Source: Firmicutes bacterium UBA2116
GTDB lineage: Bacteria > Bacillota > Clostridia > Tissierellales > Sedimentibacteraceae
DNA length: 64,000 nt
Direction: 5' to 3'
Assembly (NCBI GenBank): GCA_002331025.1
Contig: DCYG01000027.1
Coordinates: 1-64,000, forward strand
Shown here piece after piece: positions 33,707-43,186 of the stretch. The number at the start of each line of letters is the position of its first letter. Within the stretch, counting starts at the first letter, position 1. The notes below the pieces were generated by a model. That model was not told where the DNA came from, made no database searches, and saw nothing but the letters and a program-made list of their open reading frames with translations. The translations under genes were made by a program, and so were the position numbers.

Positions 33707-36217
33707 ATGCGCAAAAAATCAGACAAACGGCAAAAATATTATTTTTCGGACAGGCTTAAAAGGCAGCTTGTTCAGATATCACATCATCCTTTGACCGTTG
33801 TTGCTGCACCGTCTGGTTTTGGAAAGACCACTGCAGTAAGAGAATATTTAAAAGAAAATCTTCCTGACGGTGCATGTGAATACTGGTACACTTGTTTAGG
33901 TGAGTCGGCTTCTATATTTTGGACGGGTATTTGCGACTTGATATCAAATTTAAATAAAAATATTGCGGATGATTTAAAAAATCTTAAGATACCCACTAAG
34001 GATACCTTGTTTTATATGATATCCTATCTTAAGAATATTTGTTGTCATACGGAAACATATATTGTAATCGATAACTATCAGCTTGTGGATTTGGATATTT
34101 TTCGTGAATTAGTTACTGCTTTTTCCATGCATGGAAACTCTGTCTTGCATATAATATTTATTACTCAACAGATGGATGACATACAACAAATTTCAATTTG
34201 TAATGATAATATACATGTAATTGATTCATCTGCTTTTCTGTTTGATAGAGAAGGTATCAAAAAACTATTTCGCATGAAGAGTATCAGGCTGACAGACGAT
34301 GAAGCGGAAAAAATGTTTATTGGCACGGAAGGCTGGATTGCGGCTATTCGTTTACAAATGATCAGCTTTATAGAAACCGGTTCATTTACACTTGCCGCGG
34401 ATATTGATTATCTGGTAGAACATGCCATATGGGATCATTTTGATTTGGAAGAAAAAGAATTTTTGCTATCAATTTCGGTATTGGATGGCTTTACAATACG
34501 TCAGGCCACAGTTATGATGAACAAGAATATTCTGCCAAGCAAAATTCGCAAATTTCTTAAAAACAATGACTTCATAAGATATATGCCGGATAAGCTTATA
34601 TACAGTATTCACAGCATTTTACGGCATTATCTCAGAAGCTGTTTTTATAATCAGACTTCCAAAGATTATCAGAATCAGGTATATCGAAAATTGGGAGAGG
34701 CCTGTGCCGCTGACTTAAAATATTGCCTTGCTGCAGAATTTTATTATAAGATTGAAGATTTTGATGCAATTTTATCTATGCCTTTTACACGCGAGCATTT
34801 GGAAGAGCAAAAAGAAAAGTTTTATTCCGGATTTTGCGCAATGCTGATTAAAGAGTGTCCAAATGAAATATTATGCAAGTACCCTTTTACCATGATAGTA
34901 TTTGGATATATGACCCTGATGAATGGATACTATGATGAGTATGAAAAGCTGTGCAGACTTTTGTGTTATGTAATTCAAAACGGAGAAGGTTACAGTCAGA
35001 AGCAATTGATGAAAGCAGAGGCTGAATATACTCTTTTGGAGAGTTTAGGTAAGTTTAATGATATTACTAAGATGAAAGAGGGTCAAAATAAATATCGGAA
35101 GCTTTCGAGTACATCCGTTGATATGATTAAAGTAAGTATACCTTGGCTATTTGGCGGTGTTTCCGTACTGAATATGCTTTGGCGCGAAGAAGGCAAGCTA
35201 AAAGACGTATTGCAACAAATTGAGGAAGGTAAATTTTTATATCGCAGATTAGCCCGGGGACATGGAGCCGGAACCTATTATACGATGCAGGCAGAAATGA
35301 TGCTTATGAGAGGCGAGGATAATGAAGCTGAAATTTTAAGCTACAAGGCTCTGCATGAAGCACGCAGCTATAAACAGACCGATATTTGTCTTTGTATAGA
35401 ACTGATTCTTGCTCGTATTGCTATCCTGCGAGGAGATGTGGAAGCTTATTTCAATTCAATTAAGAGAATCAAAGATTATTCAGGTAAAGATTCCAGGCTT
35501 TATATAATACGGATGATTGAGCACTGTATGTCAATTATAAGTTTTGTTCTGGATGATGAAGAGTATGTCTCTCCGTGGTTTTATGACATGGAGAATATTA
35601 AAAAAACGGTATATGCTCCTGTTGTTCCTCACGCACAATTACTTCATTTATGGCTTCTTCTAAGGAAAAAGCGTTATAATGAATTTTATGCTATATGTGA
35701 GTATGCTTTAAACATGTCCGGTAATTCTACGGGAAATATAAAATATGTAATGCCTCAAGTGTATCAGCTCATTTTTCTTTCCATGGCAAAACGAAACAAT
35801 GGAAGATATCTTGAAGCACAGGAATATCTGAAAGAAGCGCTTACCATCGCGTTGCAGGATCAAATTTACCTTCCCTTTGCCCAGCAGGGATGTATGACGG
35901 ACTTTCTTCCTGAACTGAGTGTATGTTTTTATGATTGCATTAAGATACAAGGGAAAAATAGTTTTACCGGCTTAATGGAGCTTTGCAAACGTCAGAAAAG
36001 AGGCGTAAGCATTATAAGAAGGGCTATAGTTCAATACAAGTCTCCCCTCACACCTAGAGAAAGGGAAATTGCCCTGCTTGCAAAGGAGCGTTTAAGTTCT
36101 AAAGAAATTGCTGCCAAGCTTTATATATCTGAGATGACTGTCAGAGCTACTCTCAGAAGTGTATACAGCAAGCTTGACATTCATTCAAGAGCGGAACTGT
36201 ATTTAAAAGAATTTTGA
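33707..36217 (+). CDS. Large ATP-binding LuxR-family activator (MalT-like)
   Basis: An 836-residue LAL-type regulator. The N-terminal STAND ATPase has the Walker A motif APSGFGKTT (residues 34-42) and YIVIDNYQLVDL as Walker B. A long helical repeat region (about 340-760, tetratricopeptide-like) forms the sensor. The C-terminal 60 residues are the LuxR DNA-binding domain: LTPREREIALLAKERLSSKE and IAAKLYISEMTVRATLRSVYSKL. Such proteins bind an inducer and ATP, multimerise and activate transcription. The likely target is unknown; divergent xre and downstream chemotaxis genes are the neighbours. A terminator follows. GAATGGAGGAATTTA precedes the start. Confidence 0.9.
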   Translation: MRKKSDKRQKYYFSDRLKRQLVQISHHPLTVVAAPSGFGKTTAVREYLKENLPDGACEYWYTCLGESASIFWTGICDLISNLNKNIADDLKNLKIPTKDTLFYMISYLKNICCHTETYIVIDNYQLVDLDIFRELVTAFSMHGNSVLHIIFITQQMDDIQQISICNDNIHVIDSSAFLFDREGIKKLFRMKSIRLTDDEAEKMFIGTEGWIAAIRLQMISFIETGSFTLAADIDYLVEHAIWDHFDLEEKEFLLSISVLDGFTIRQATVMMNKNILPSKIRKFLKNNDFIRYMPDKLIYSIHSILRHYLRSCFYNQTSKDYQNQVYRKLGEACAADLKYCLAAEFYYKIEDFDAILSMPFTREHLEEQKEKFYSGFCAMLIKECPNEILCKYPFTMIVFGYMTLMNGYYDEYEKLCRLLCYVIQNGEGYSQKQLMKAEAEYTLLESLGKFNDITKMKEGQNKYRKLSSTSVDMIKVSIPWLFGGVSVLNMLWREEGKLKDVLQQIEEGKFLYRRLARGHGAGTYYTMQAEMMLMRGEDNEAEILSYKALHEARSYKQTDICLCIELILARIAILRGDVEAYFNSIKRIKDYSGKDSRLYIIRMIEHCMSIISFVLDDEEYVSPWFYDMENIKKTVYAPVVPHAQLLHLWLLLRKKRYNEFYAICEYALNMSGNSTGNIKYVMPQVYQLIFLSMAKRNNGRYLEAQEYLKEALTIALQDQIYLPFAQQGCMTDFLPELSVCFYDCIKIQGKNSFTGLMELCKRQKRGVSIIRRAIVQYKSPLTPREREIALLAKERLSSKEIAAKLYISEMTVRATLRSVYSKLDIHSRAELYLKEF

Positions 36218-36262
36218 CGAAAAATGTCGATTTACCACATATTGAGGTATGAATAAAAAATT

Positions 36263-36299
36263 ATCTGCTGTATGGTTATATTATAGCAGATATTTTTTT
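36263..36299 (+). terminator. Terminator after the LuxR-family gene
   Basis: ATCTGCT and AGCAGAT form a stem with an AT-rich loop, followed by ATTTTTTT. The remaining 160 bases to cheW are AT-rich with no clear promoter. Confidence 0.8.
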
Positions 36300-36460
36300 G
36301 TACATGGATTTATTTTATTTTTAATGCTTTATAGTAATGCTAACATTGTTTGTTCATTATTTAACAATTTATTATTAAAATCATAAGCACAAGGAATTTT
36401 TTGTTGAAGGAATGAAATGCTTTTAAGTTGTAAATATAAAAATTAAAGGAGGACAATTCA

Positions 36461-36958
36461 GTGACAGAAACAAATTTGTTAAATCTGGCAGAAATGGAGG
36501 ATGAGGACACATTGAGAGGAAAATATCTTATCTTTACTATGGGAAACGAGTTATATGGTATGGAGATACGATATATTACTGAAATAATCAGTATTCAACC
36601 CATTACGGAAGTTCCTGAAATGCCTGAATATGTAAAAGGCATTACAAATCTTCGCGGAAAAATAATACCTGTTATGGACGCACGTCTGCGTTTTAAAAAG
36701 GCTGTCAGAGAATATGACGGCAGAACATGCATTATTGTAATTGACACCATCGGTACTTCCATCGGACTGATTGTGGACAGCGTAGCAGAGGTACTTACCA
36801 TGAATGATGAAGATATCACGACTTTACCGGAGATGGGCAAAGGCGGACACAAGTACATCAAAGGAATCGGGAAGACAGGCGGAAATATCAAGCTGCTGCT
36901 GGATTGTCAAAAGCTGCTGACAGGCGATGAGCTTGACATGCTAGGCGCGATGGCCTGA
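36461..36958 (+). CDS. cheW: Chemotaxis coupling protein CheW
   Basis: A 165-residue adaptor linking chemoreceptors to the CheA kinase. The CheW fold is seen in YLIFTMGNELYGMEIRYITEI, the receptor-contact segment VKGITNLRGKIIPVMDARLRF, IVIDTIGTSIGLIVDSVAEVL and the end IGKTGGNIKLLLDCQKLL. Start is GTG at 36461 after AAAGGAGGACAATTCA. A chemoreceptor follows 114 bases later and a c-di-GMP protein after that, so the three likely form one unit. cheA and flagellar genes are not in the window. Confidence 0.95.
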   Translation: MTETNLLNLAEMEDEDTLRGKYLIFTMGNELYGMEIRYITEIISIQPITEVPEMPEYVKGITNLRGKIIPVMDARLRFKKAVREYDGRTCIIVIDTIGTSIGLIVDSVAEVLTMNDEDITTLPEMGKGGHKYIKGIGKTGGNIKLLLDCQKLLTGDELDMLGAMA

Positions 36959-37072
36959 GCTATTGACGTTATTCTTAAAAATCTTATATAGGCTTCACAG
37001 ATCTTAGCTATAGGAATTCAGAGTATAAGGCGTGAGTAACGCTTTAATAATATTAAGAAAAGAGGATATCAA

Positions 37073-38761
37073 ATGATAAAATCGATTAAAAAGTCAATTA
37101 AAACACAGTTATTATTTCTATTTGCGATCATATTTGTATTTAATGCCATCGCTGTTACTGTTTTAATAACCGGATGGTTACAAAACAGAGCTTGTGAAGC
37201 CGATGTAGAACATAAGATTGAACAGAGCCAGGAGATTTCAAGTATAACAGCCGCACATATTTTATGGGTAGACAATTTAAGAAATCATTTGGATAAAGGT
37301 ACGGATTTTACCGGAAGTCTTGACCCTCATACCTGCTCTTTTGGTACATGGATGGACACATTAAATGATGAACTGAAAAACGATGCGATTATATCATCTG
37401 CGATATCAGGCATTATAGAGCCACATAATACAATTCACGGACGGGCAGGAGATATTATAGAGCTTAATAAGACCAACCCTGCAGCGGCAAAAGAGCTTCT
37501 GAACAGTGTAATTTTACCGAATGTAATGACTATCATCAGCGGCCTTAACGGCATTGCCGACAGATGCAATGAATTGGCTGCTTACAGCATGACTGTATCG
37601 GCTTCAACATTACAGACAAATTCGATTATACAACTCATCATTATAAGTATGGTATTGATTGTGTCAGTGATTATAGCATTATTTATTATCAGAATTACCG
37701 TTAAACCAACCATGAAGATAACTAAGGCTGCCGAGAAGCTTGCGAAAGGCGAACTCAATATCCGGATTGACCTCGAAAGTCAAAATGAAATGGGTAAGAT
37801 GGCGGATGCTCTTAATAAGGCAATCAGCATCATAAACGGATATATACGTGACATATCGGATAAGCTTGGTCAGCTATCCAAAGGTGATATGTGCATTAGT
37901 GTGGACATGGATTATATTGGTGACTTTGCTGCTATCAAGCAGGCAATTCAGAGTACGGCTTCGGCGTTGAACAATACACTGCAGACCATAAATTCCGCAG
38001 CCGAACAGGTAAGTATCGGAGCTTCTCAGGTTTCAAGCGGGGCGCAGGAACTTGCGGCAGGTTCTGCGGAACAGGCATCCTCGGTTGAGGAGCTGAATGC
38101 TTCTGTTACACAAATTGCAGAGCAGGCAGCAGAAAACTCTTCCAACGTCAAATCAGCAGCACATTATATAGATGAGGCAGGTGCAGGAGTAGATGCAGGA
38201 AACGAGCATATGAAGCAGCTCACAGCGGCTATGGAGGAAATAGGCTCCGCATCCAATCAGATTGCTAATATTACGAAGGTAATTGAGGACATCGCGTTCC
38301 AGACAAACATACTTGCATTGAATGCTGCAATTGAAGCAGCACGTGCAGGGGCTGCGGGCAAGGGCTTTGCGGTTGTAGCGGATGAGGTGCGCAGTCTGGC
38401 TGCAAAATCTGCGGAGGCTGCAAAGCAGACGTCAGATTTAATTCATAATTCTGTTGATACCGTATCCAAAGGCACACAAATAACCGTACAAACTGCGCAG
38501 GTATTGCAGGATGTAGGGAAAAGTGCTCTAAAGGTTACCGAAAGCTTTGCTAAGATTGAACAGGCATCTTATGAACAAACCAAGGCTATAGAACAGATTA
38601 AACAAGGAATTGAGCAGGTTTCCGATGTTGTACAGACGAATGCTGCTACGGCTGAAGAAAATTCGGCCACAAGCGAAGAAATGTCTGCACAGGCGGGTGC
38701 ACTTCGCGAAGAGGTTGGAAGATTCAAGCTTTGTGAGGAAATAATGCAGGAGGACATGTAG
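37073..38761 (+). CDS. Methyl-accepting chemotaxis protein with extracytoplasmic CZB-like domain
   Basis: A 562-residue receptor. First membrane segment is about residues 13-34, the second about 186-206; between them is a helical sensor. HAMP follows (about 207-260), then a second HAMP-like linker, and the signalling hairpin DIAFQTNILALNAAIEAARAG with AGKGFAVVADEVRSLA. The sensor shows the pattern of the zinc-binding CZB domain: H62-x2-W65, C88-x-F-G-x-W93 and H118-x3-H122, i.e. the 3-His/1-Cys set. CZB domains are usually cytoplasmic; here the motif is between the membrane segments. Zn2+, or oxidants such as HOCl that attack the CZB Cys, are candidate stimuli. Confidence 0.92.
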   Translation: MIKSIKKSIKTQLLFLFAIIFVFNAIAVTVLITGWLQNRACEADVEHKIEQSQEISSITAAHILWVDNLRNHLDKGTDFTGSLDPHTCSFGTWMDTLNDELKNDAIISSAISGIIEPHNTIHGRAGDIIELNKTNPAAAKELLNSVILPNVMTIISGLNGIADRCNELAAYSMTVSASTLQTNSIIQLIIISMVLIVSVIIALFIIRITVKPTMKITKAAEKLAKGELNIRIDLESQNEMGKMADALNKAISIINGYIRDISDKLGQLSKGDMCISVDMDYIGDFAAIKQAIQSTASALNNTLQTINSAAEQVSIGASQVSSGAQELAAGSAEQASSVEELNASVTQIAEQAAENSSNVKSAAHYIDEAGAGVDAGNEHMKQLTAAMEEIGSASNQIANITKVIEDIAFQTNILALNAAIEAARAGAAGKGFAVVADEVRSLAAKSAEAAKQTSDLIHNSVDTVSKGTQITVQTAQVLQDVGKSALKVTESFAKIEQASYEQTKAIEQIKQGIEQVSDVVQTNAATAEENSATSEEMSAQAGALREEVGRFKLCEEIMQEDM

Positions 38762-38798
38762 ACAATCATGTAGACATGTGCCGGAAAGGGTGGTAAGT

Positions 38799-41321
38799 AT
38801 GAAAGCTGATAATTTTCGAAATATGCCGGATGACCCTCCTTTTGGCATCGGCTATCTGAGACTATTTTTGAATAAACGTAACAAAGCTGTAGATTATATG
38901 TTCACTTACATCAACTCTGCTTTTGAAAAGCTGACAGGCTGGAGCAGAGAGGATATCTTACATAAAAAAGTATCCGGACTTACAGGATTTGCAAAGTCCG
39001 AGGGGCTATTCTGGCTCTCTTATTATGAAGATGTTGCCCGGTTGGGAAGGACTCAGGAAACGACGCAATGGTTTGAAGCTTTAAAGAGGTATTTTATGAT
39101 TACAGTCGTCCCTTTGGGCAAAGAATCCCTGATGCTGGTCGTACGGGACGCAGACGGGGAGTTAGGATGGCATGGACATGATGAGGATTTGGATATTGTT
39201 TTCAACAAAACCCATGATGCGATCAGTCTCGTTGAATACAGCAGAGGTGGATTCAGATATATCCGCAATAACGCTGTGCATCAGGCGTTAACCGGTTTCA
39301 GCAATATTAATGGAATGACACCCATCCAACTTCTTGGTTATGAGGTGGGTTCAAAGCTGCAGGAATACTATGAGGAATGCATGCGGACAGGCCGTCCCAT
39401 CAGCTATGAACAGAATTTCAACTTTGCACCGGGAAAGCGGGTTTGGCAGACAGAAGTAACTCCGGTATTTGGGAAGGATGGGATACGCTATCTCCTATGT
39501 TCCAGCAAGGATGTTTCAGAGCTTAAAGAAGCCCAGGATGAAAATGAGGTGCTGGCTCAGAGACTACAGTCAATGTTTGATTATCATAATGCTGTTATGT
39601 TGATAATTGAGCCGATTTCAGGAAGAATTGTTGATGCAAACCCTGCGGCTTGCGAGTTTTACGGTTATTCTAAGGAGGAGCTTCAAAGTCTTTTAATCCG
39701 CGACATCAACATGCTGCCGCCTGATGAAGTGGAAAAATATCGTCTGATGACGTATAAAAAAAAGCAGCGCTTCTTTATTTTTCCCCATCGTTTGAAAAGC
39801 GGGGATATCAGGATAGTGGATGTCTATTCCTGTCCTATCTCGGATGGAAAAAACACATTGCTTTATTCTATTATTTTTGACGTCACGGATCGGGAAGATT
39901 ATAAGAAAGAACTTTATATGGAAAAGGAAATACTGCTCACGACGTTGCAATCTATAGGAGATGGTGTGGTTACAACAGATAATAACGGTATAATTACCGG
40001 CTTGAACAGTGTTGCTGAAAACCTGACAGGCTGGGATAAGAATACTGCGGTGGGAAGATATTTTACTGAAGTGTTTGTTCTTCAGAATGAAGAAACCGGA
40101 CAATCAGTGGAAAATCCTATACTAAAGGTTTTGGAAACCGGGCGGATTGTAGGACTTGCAAATCATACCGAATTGGTAACGCGCCAGGGAAGGTATATAC
40201 CAATTGCAGACAGTGCGGCGCCCATCAAAACTGAAGGCGGACGAACCTTCGGTGTTGTGATGGTATTCCGTGATGTCAGTGACGAAAAGAACCATAGAAA
40301 ACAAATTGAGTTTTTAAGCTACCGCGATCATTTGACCGGTCTATATAACCGTCGTTACATTGAGGAAAAAATATCTGTATTGGATAAAGATGAGCACTTG
40401 CCTATTTCAGTGATTATGGCAGATGTTAATGGTCTCAAAATAACAAATGATGTATTCGGACATAAGGCCGGAGACACTTTACTTAAAAATGTAGCCGAGC
40501 TTATGCAAAAGTTCTGTAAAGAAGATGATTTGATTGCTCGTTGGGGTGGAGATGAATTTGTTATAATCATGACCGGGAAACCGCTTGAATCGGCAGAAGA
40601 GGTTATCCAAAAAATTAAGGACGTCCATATTGCAATAGAAGGCAGTAGTTTATCTCTTAGCTTGTCACTTGGATGCGCATGTAAGCATACGGGAGAAAAC
40701 AGTATCCAGCAAGCAATTCAACAAGCAGAAAAATATATGTATCAACAAAAGCTGTTGGATGGAAAGAGCTATAGGAATGCTATTATAAGTACACTGCTTG
40801 CCACCCTTTATGAAAAAAGCAACGAAACAGAGGAACATTCAAAACGGATTGAAACATACTGTCACGCCATAGGAAGAGAGCTTCAGCTTTCATCCAAGGA
40901 AATGGACGAGCTCTCCCTGCTGGCTCTTCTGCATGATGTAGGTAAGGTAAGCATTGATCCGAACATTCTGCAAAAGCCCGGATCACTTACTGCTGAAGAA
41001 TGGGAAGAGATGAAACAACATCCTCAAATCGGTTACCGTATTGCTCAGGCAACTCCGGAGCTTGCGGTTGTGGCTGATTTGATATTGTCACATCACGAAC
41101 GCTGGGACGGAAAGGGATATCCGCGAGGGTTAAAGGGAACGGAGATTCCTCTCTCCTGCCGTATCCTTGCAGTTGCTGATGCATATGATGCTATGACAAG
41201 CGACAGGGTATACAGAAAAGCTATGAATAATGAAGATGCTGTTCGTGAGTTGGAAAAAAATTCAGGAACACAATTTGAGCCGAGCATCGTAAATTTTTTT
41301 ATATATACTCTTCAATATTAA
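38799..41321 (+). CDS. PAS-GGDEF-HD-GYP cyclic di-GMP turnover protein
   Basis: An 840-residue soluble protein with four PAS-type domains in the first 500 residues (for example YINSAFEKLTGWSREDI, VDANPAACEFYGYSKEEL and ITGLNSVAENLTGWD), a GGDEF diguanylate cyclase (R581-W-GGDEF, residues 583-587) and a C-terminal HD-GYP phosphodiesterase (H712-D713 in LHDVGK, HHERWDGKGYP with GYP at 773-775). Both catalytic motifs are intact, so it could make and break c-di-GMP. No membrane segment is seen. The ATG at 38799 follows AAAGGGTGGTAAGT. It lies 37 bases after the chemoreceptor, which links the receptor, CheW and second-messenger output. Confidence 0.93.
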   Translation: MKADNFRNMPDDPPFGIGYLRLFLNKRNKAVDYMFTYINSAFEKLTGWSREDILHKKVSGLTGFAKSEGLFWLSYYEDVARLGRTQETTQWFEALKRYFMITVVPLGKESLMLVVRDADGELGWHGHDEDLDIVFNKTHDAISLVEYSRGGFRYIRNNAVHQALTGFSNINGMTPIQLLGYEVGSKLQEYYEECMRTGRPISYEQNFNFAPGKRVWQTEVTPVFGKDGIRYLLCSSKDVSELKEAQDENEVLAQRLQSMFDYHNAVMLIIEPISGRIVDANPAACEFYGYSKEELQSLLIRDINMLPPDEVEKYRLMTYKKKQRFFIFPHRLKSGDIRIVDVYSCPISDGKNTLLYSIIFDVTDREDYKKELYMEKEILLTTLQSIGDGVVTTDNNGIITGLNSVAENLTGWDKNTAVGRYFTEVFVLQNEETGQSVENPILKVLETGRIVGLANHTELVTRQGRYIPIADSAAPIKTEGGRTFGVVMVFRDVSDEKNHRKQIEFLSYRDHLTGLYNRRYIEEKISVLDKDEHLPISVIMADVNGLKITNDVFGHKAGDTLLKNVAELMQKFCKEDDLIARWGGDEFVIIMTGKPLESAEEVIQKIKDVHIAIEGSSLSLSLSLGCACKHTGENSIQQAIQQAEKYMYQQKLLDGKSYRNAIISTLLATLYEKSNETEEHSKRIETYCHAIGRELQLSSKEMDELSLLALLHDVGKVSIDPNILQKPGSLTAEEWEEMKQHPQIGYRIAQATPELAVVADLILSHHERWDGKGYPRGLKGTEIPLSCRILAVADAYDAMTSDRVYRKAMNNEDAVRELEKNSGTQFEPSIVNFFIYTLQY

Positions 41322-41328
41322 ATGGCAA

Positions 41329-41365
41329 AAATAAATGGCTGATTTCTCAGACATTTATTTTTTTT
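41329..41365 (+). terminator. Terminator after the GGDEF/HD-GYP gene
   Basis: AAATAAATG and CATTTATTT pair around GCTGATTTCTCAGA, followed by eight Ts. It overlaps the end of aroK on the other strand. Confidence 0.75.
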
Positions 41366-41853
41366 ATGAGTTCTTGTATAATTTTTTCTGTCACATCAAT
41401 AAATTCTCTATCATTAATTATTTCAATATCACAATATTTTTTATATAAAGTTATTCTTTCATCGTAAAGCTTATATACATTGTTGATATCATTACATAGT
41501 AAGGGTCGCTTTTGAATATCAACATCTTTTACAATGTTATCAGGATTTCTGTTTATAAAAACCAGAACAGAATTATTTTTTAAATAATCAATATTTTCTT
41601 TCCTTTTAACGACTCCTCCGCCAGTAGAAATAACTAAGGAATTTTTACTTCCTAATTCTTTCGCACAGTCGGTTTCTAATTTTCTGAAATACTTTTCCCC
41701 GCTTTTAAATATTTCCGTAATACTTTTACCTTCCTTTGCTTCAATCATTTCATCCATATCGACAAAACTCATATTTAATTTTTTGGATAGTTCTTTTCCT
41801 ATTGCAGTCTTACCGCTGCCTGGCATCCCAATTAATACGATGTTTTTTCTCAT
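41347..41853 (-). CDS. aroK: Shikimate kinase
   Basis: Phosphorylates shikimate at O3. The 168-residue kinase has the Walker A loop GMPGSGKTAIG near the start, the shikimate-binding DMDEMIE and TGGGVVKR motifs and the lid region KRPLLCND. Its start overlaps the chorismate mutase stop by 4 bases. It is the last gene of the aro operon. aroD and aroE, needed between AroB and AroK, are not in the window. Confidence 0.95.
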   Translation of the reverse strand: MRKNIVLIGMPGSGKTAIGKELSKKLNMSFVDMDEMIEAKEGKSITEIFKSGEKYFRKLETDCAKELGSKNSLVISTGGGVVKRKENIDYLKNNSVLVFINRNPDNIVKDVDIQKRPLLCNDINNVYKLYDERITLYKKYCDIEIINDREFIDVTEKIIQELIKKINV

Positions 41854-42104
41854 AGCTGTAATTTCTTACTTGAGTTCATAATCTGCATATATATATCTTC
41901 TATGTGACTGGCATAATTCTTATTGTTTAAATAACCGATGCAGTTTTCTATTACCTTTTTTTCTCTGACTTCGTCATATACCGGTAGATTGTTTTCTTTT
42001 TTATATTTGCCTATTTCTACGGCTAAATTAAATCTTTTTTCTATACAGGCAACTATTTCTTTGTCTATTTCATTTATTTCAATTCTTACAGAATTTAAAT
42101 CCAT
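41850..42104 (-). CDS. Chorismate mutase (AroQ type)
   Basis: An 84-residue all-helical protein that converts chorismate to prephenate for Phe and Tyr. RIEINEIDKEIVACIEKRFNL holds the N-terminal active-site Arg and the Arg of helix 1, IGKYKKENNLPVYDEVRE the Lys and Arg of helix 1-2 (IGKYK, D-x-x-R-E). It is a single-domain enzyme, not fused to prephenate dehydratase or DAHP synthase. Stops and starts overlap on both sides, so it is translated with aroC and aroK. Confidence 0.9.
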   Translation of the reverse strand: MDLNSVRIEINEIDKEIVACIEKRFNLAVEIGKYKKENNLPVYDEVREKKVIENCIGYLNNKNYASHIEDIYMQIMNSSKKLQL

Positions 42105-43186
42105 AATTCACCGTCTCTTTCTAAAATCAAATCAAGAATCACCAATGCGGCAGCCCCGTTTATTACGGGTATCACCCTTGGAACTATGCAGGGGTCGTGT
42201 CGTCCGGTAACATTAATTTCGGTTTCCTTCATTTCATGTAAATCTACTGTACGCTGGGATATACCTATTGAGGAGGTTGGTTTTATGGCAGATCTGAAAA
42301 CAATAGGCATGCCGTTAGTTATTCCACCTAATATTCCACCGTTATTATTTGTCTTTGTCATTACTTTATTTTTGGTTATAATGAATTCATCATTTGCATT
42401 GCTGCCTGCAAGTGTAGTTATATTAAATCCAGCACCAAATTCTATGCCCTTAACCGCAGGTATTGAAAACATCATATGAGATAATTTGCTTTCAACCGAA
42501 TCAAAAAACGGCTCTCCATAACCGGCAGGTACGTTTAGTATATAAGTTTCAATTACCCCTCCGACTGAATTGTTGTTTTCTTTCGCTTCTGTTATTTTCT
42601 CCTGCATCATGATTAGTTTATCCGAAGCCAATACAGGGAAATTCATTTTTGATAATCTGTCAATTTCATTTTCCTGTAAATTTATTTCAATATCGTCTGT
42701 TATATCTTTTATACTTTTTATTCTGCTTACTATATGTATACTTTTGCTTTGAAGTATTTGCATTGCAATGGCACCGGCAAAGGTTAAGGGAGCCGTCAAT
42801 CTGCCCGAAAAATGACCGCCTCCTCTGTAATCATTGAATCCCTTGTATTTAACAAATCCGGTATAATCTCCGTGACCGGGGCGTATTTTTGATTTTATTT
42901 CGATGTAATCCTCAGATTTTATATTTTCGTTCCTGATTAGAGCACAAAGTGGGGTACCTGTAGTTTTTCCCTGGAAATAACCGCTTACTATGTTGTATTT
43001 ATCTTTTTCTATGCGAGAAGTTGATAATACGCTTTGTCCGGGGGATCTTTTCTTCATATGCTCGTCTATATATTCTAAATTCAACTTTACTCCAGGTGGC
43101 AAACCGTCAATTACTATTCCTGTTGTCTCACCGTGTGATTCACCAAATAAACTGATTTTCAATTTATTACCTATTATTGAGCTCAT
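42095..43186 (-). CDS. aroC: Chorismate synthase
   Basis: Uses reduced FMN to make chorismate from EPSP. The 363-residue protein has GESHGETTGIVIDGLPPG at the N-terminus, RPGHGDYTGFVKY, DYRGGGHFSGRLTAP, and the C-terminal GRHDPCIVPRVIPV. The ATG at 43186 lies behind a perfect AGGAGGTGAAGTCA inside the end of aroA, so the two genes overlap by 20 bases. It overlaps the chorismate mutase start by 10 bases. Confidence 0.96.
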   Translation of the reverse strand: MSSIIGNKLKISLFGESHGETTGIVIDGLPPGVKLNLEYIDEHMKKRSPGQSVLSTSRIEKDKYNIVSGYFQGKTTGTPLCALIRNENIKSEDYIEIKSKIRPGHGDYTGFVKYKGFNDYRGGGHFSGRLTAPLTFAGAIAMQILQSKSIHIVSRIKSIKDITDDIEINLQENEIDRLSKMNFPVLASDKLIMMQEKITEAKENNNSVGGVIETYILNVPAGYGEPFFDSVESKLSHMMFSIPAVKGIEFGAGFNITTLAGSNANDEFIITKNKVMTKTNNNGGILGGITNGMPIVFRSAIKPTSSIGISQRTVDLHEMKETEINVTGRHDPCIVPRVIPVINGAAALVILDLILERDGELWI

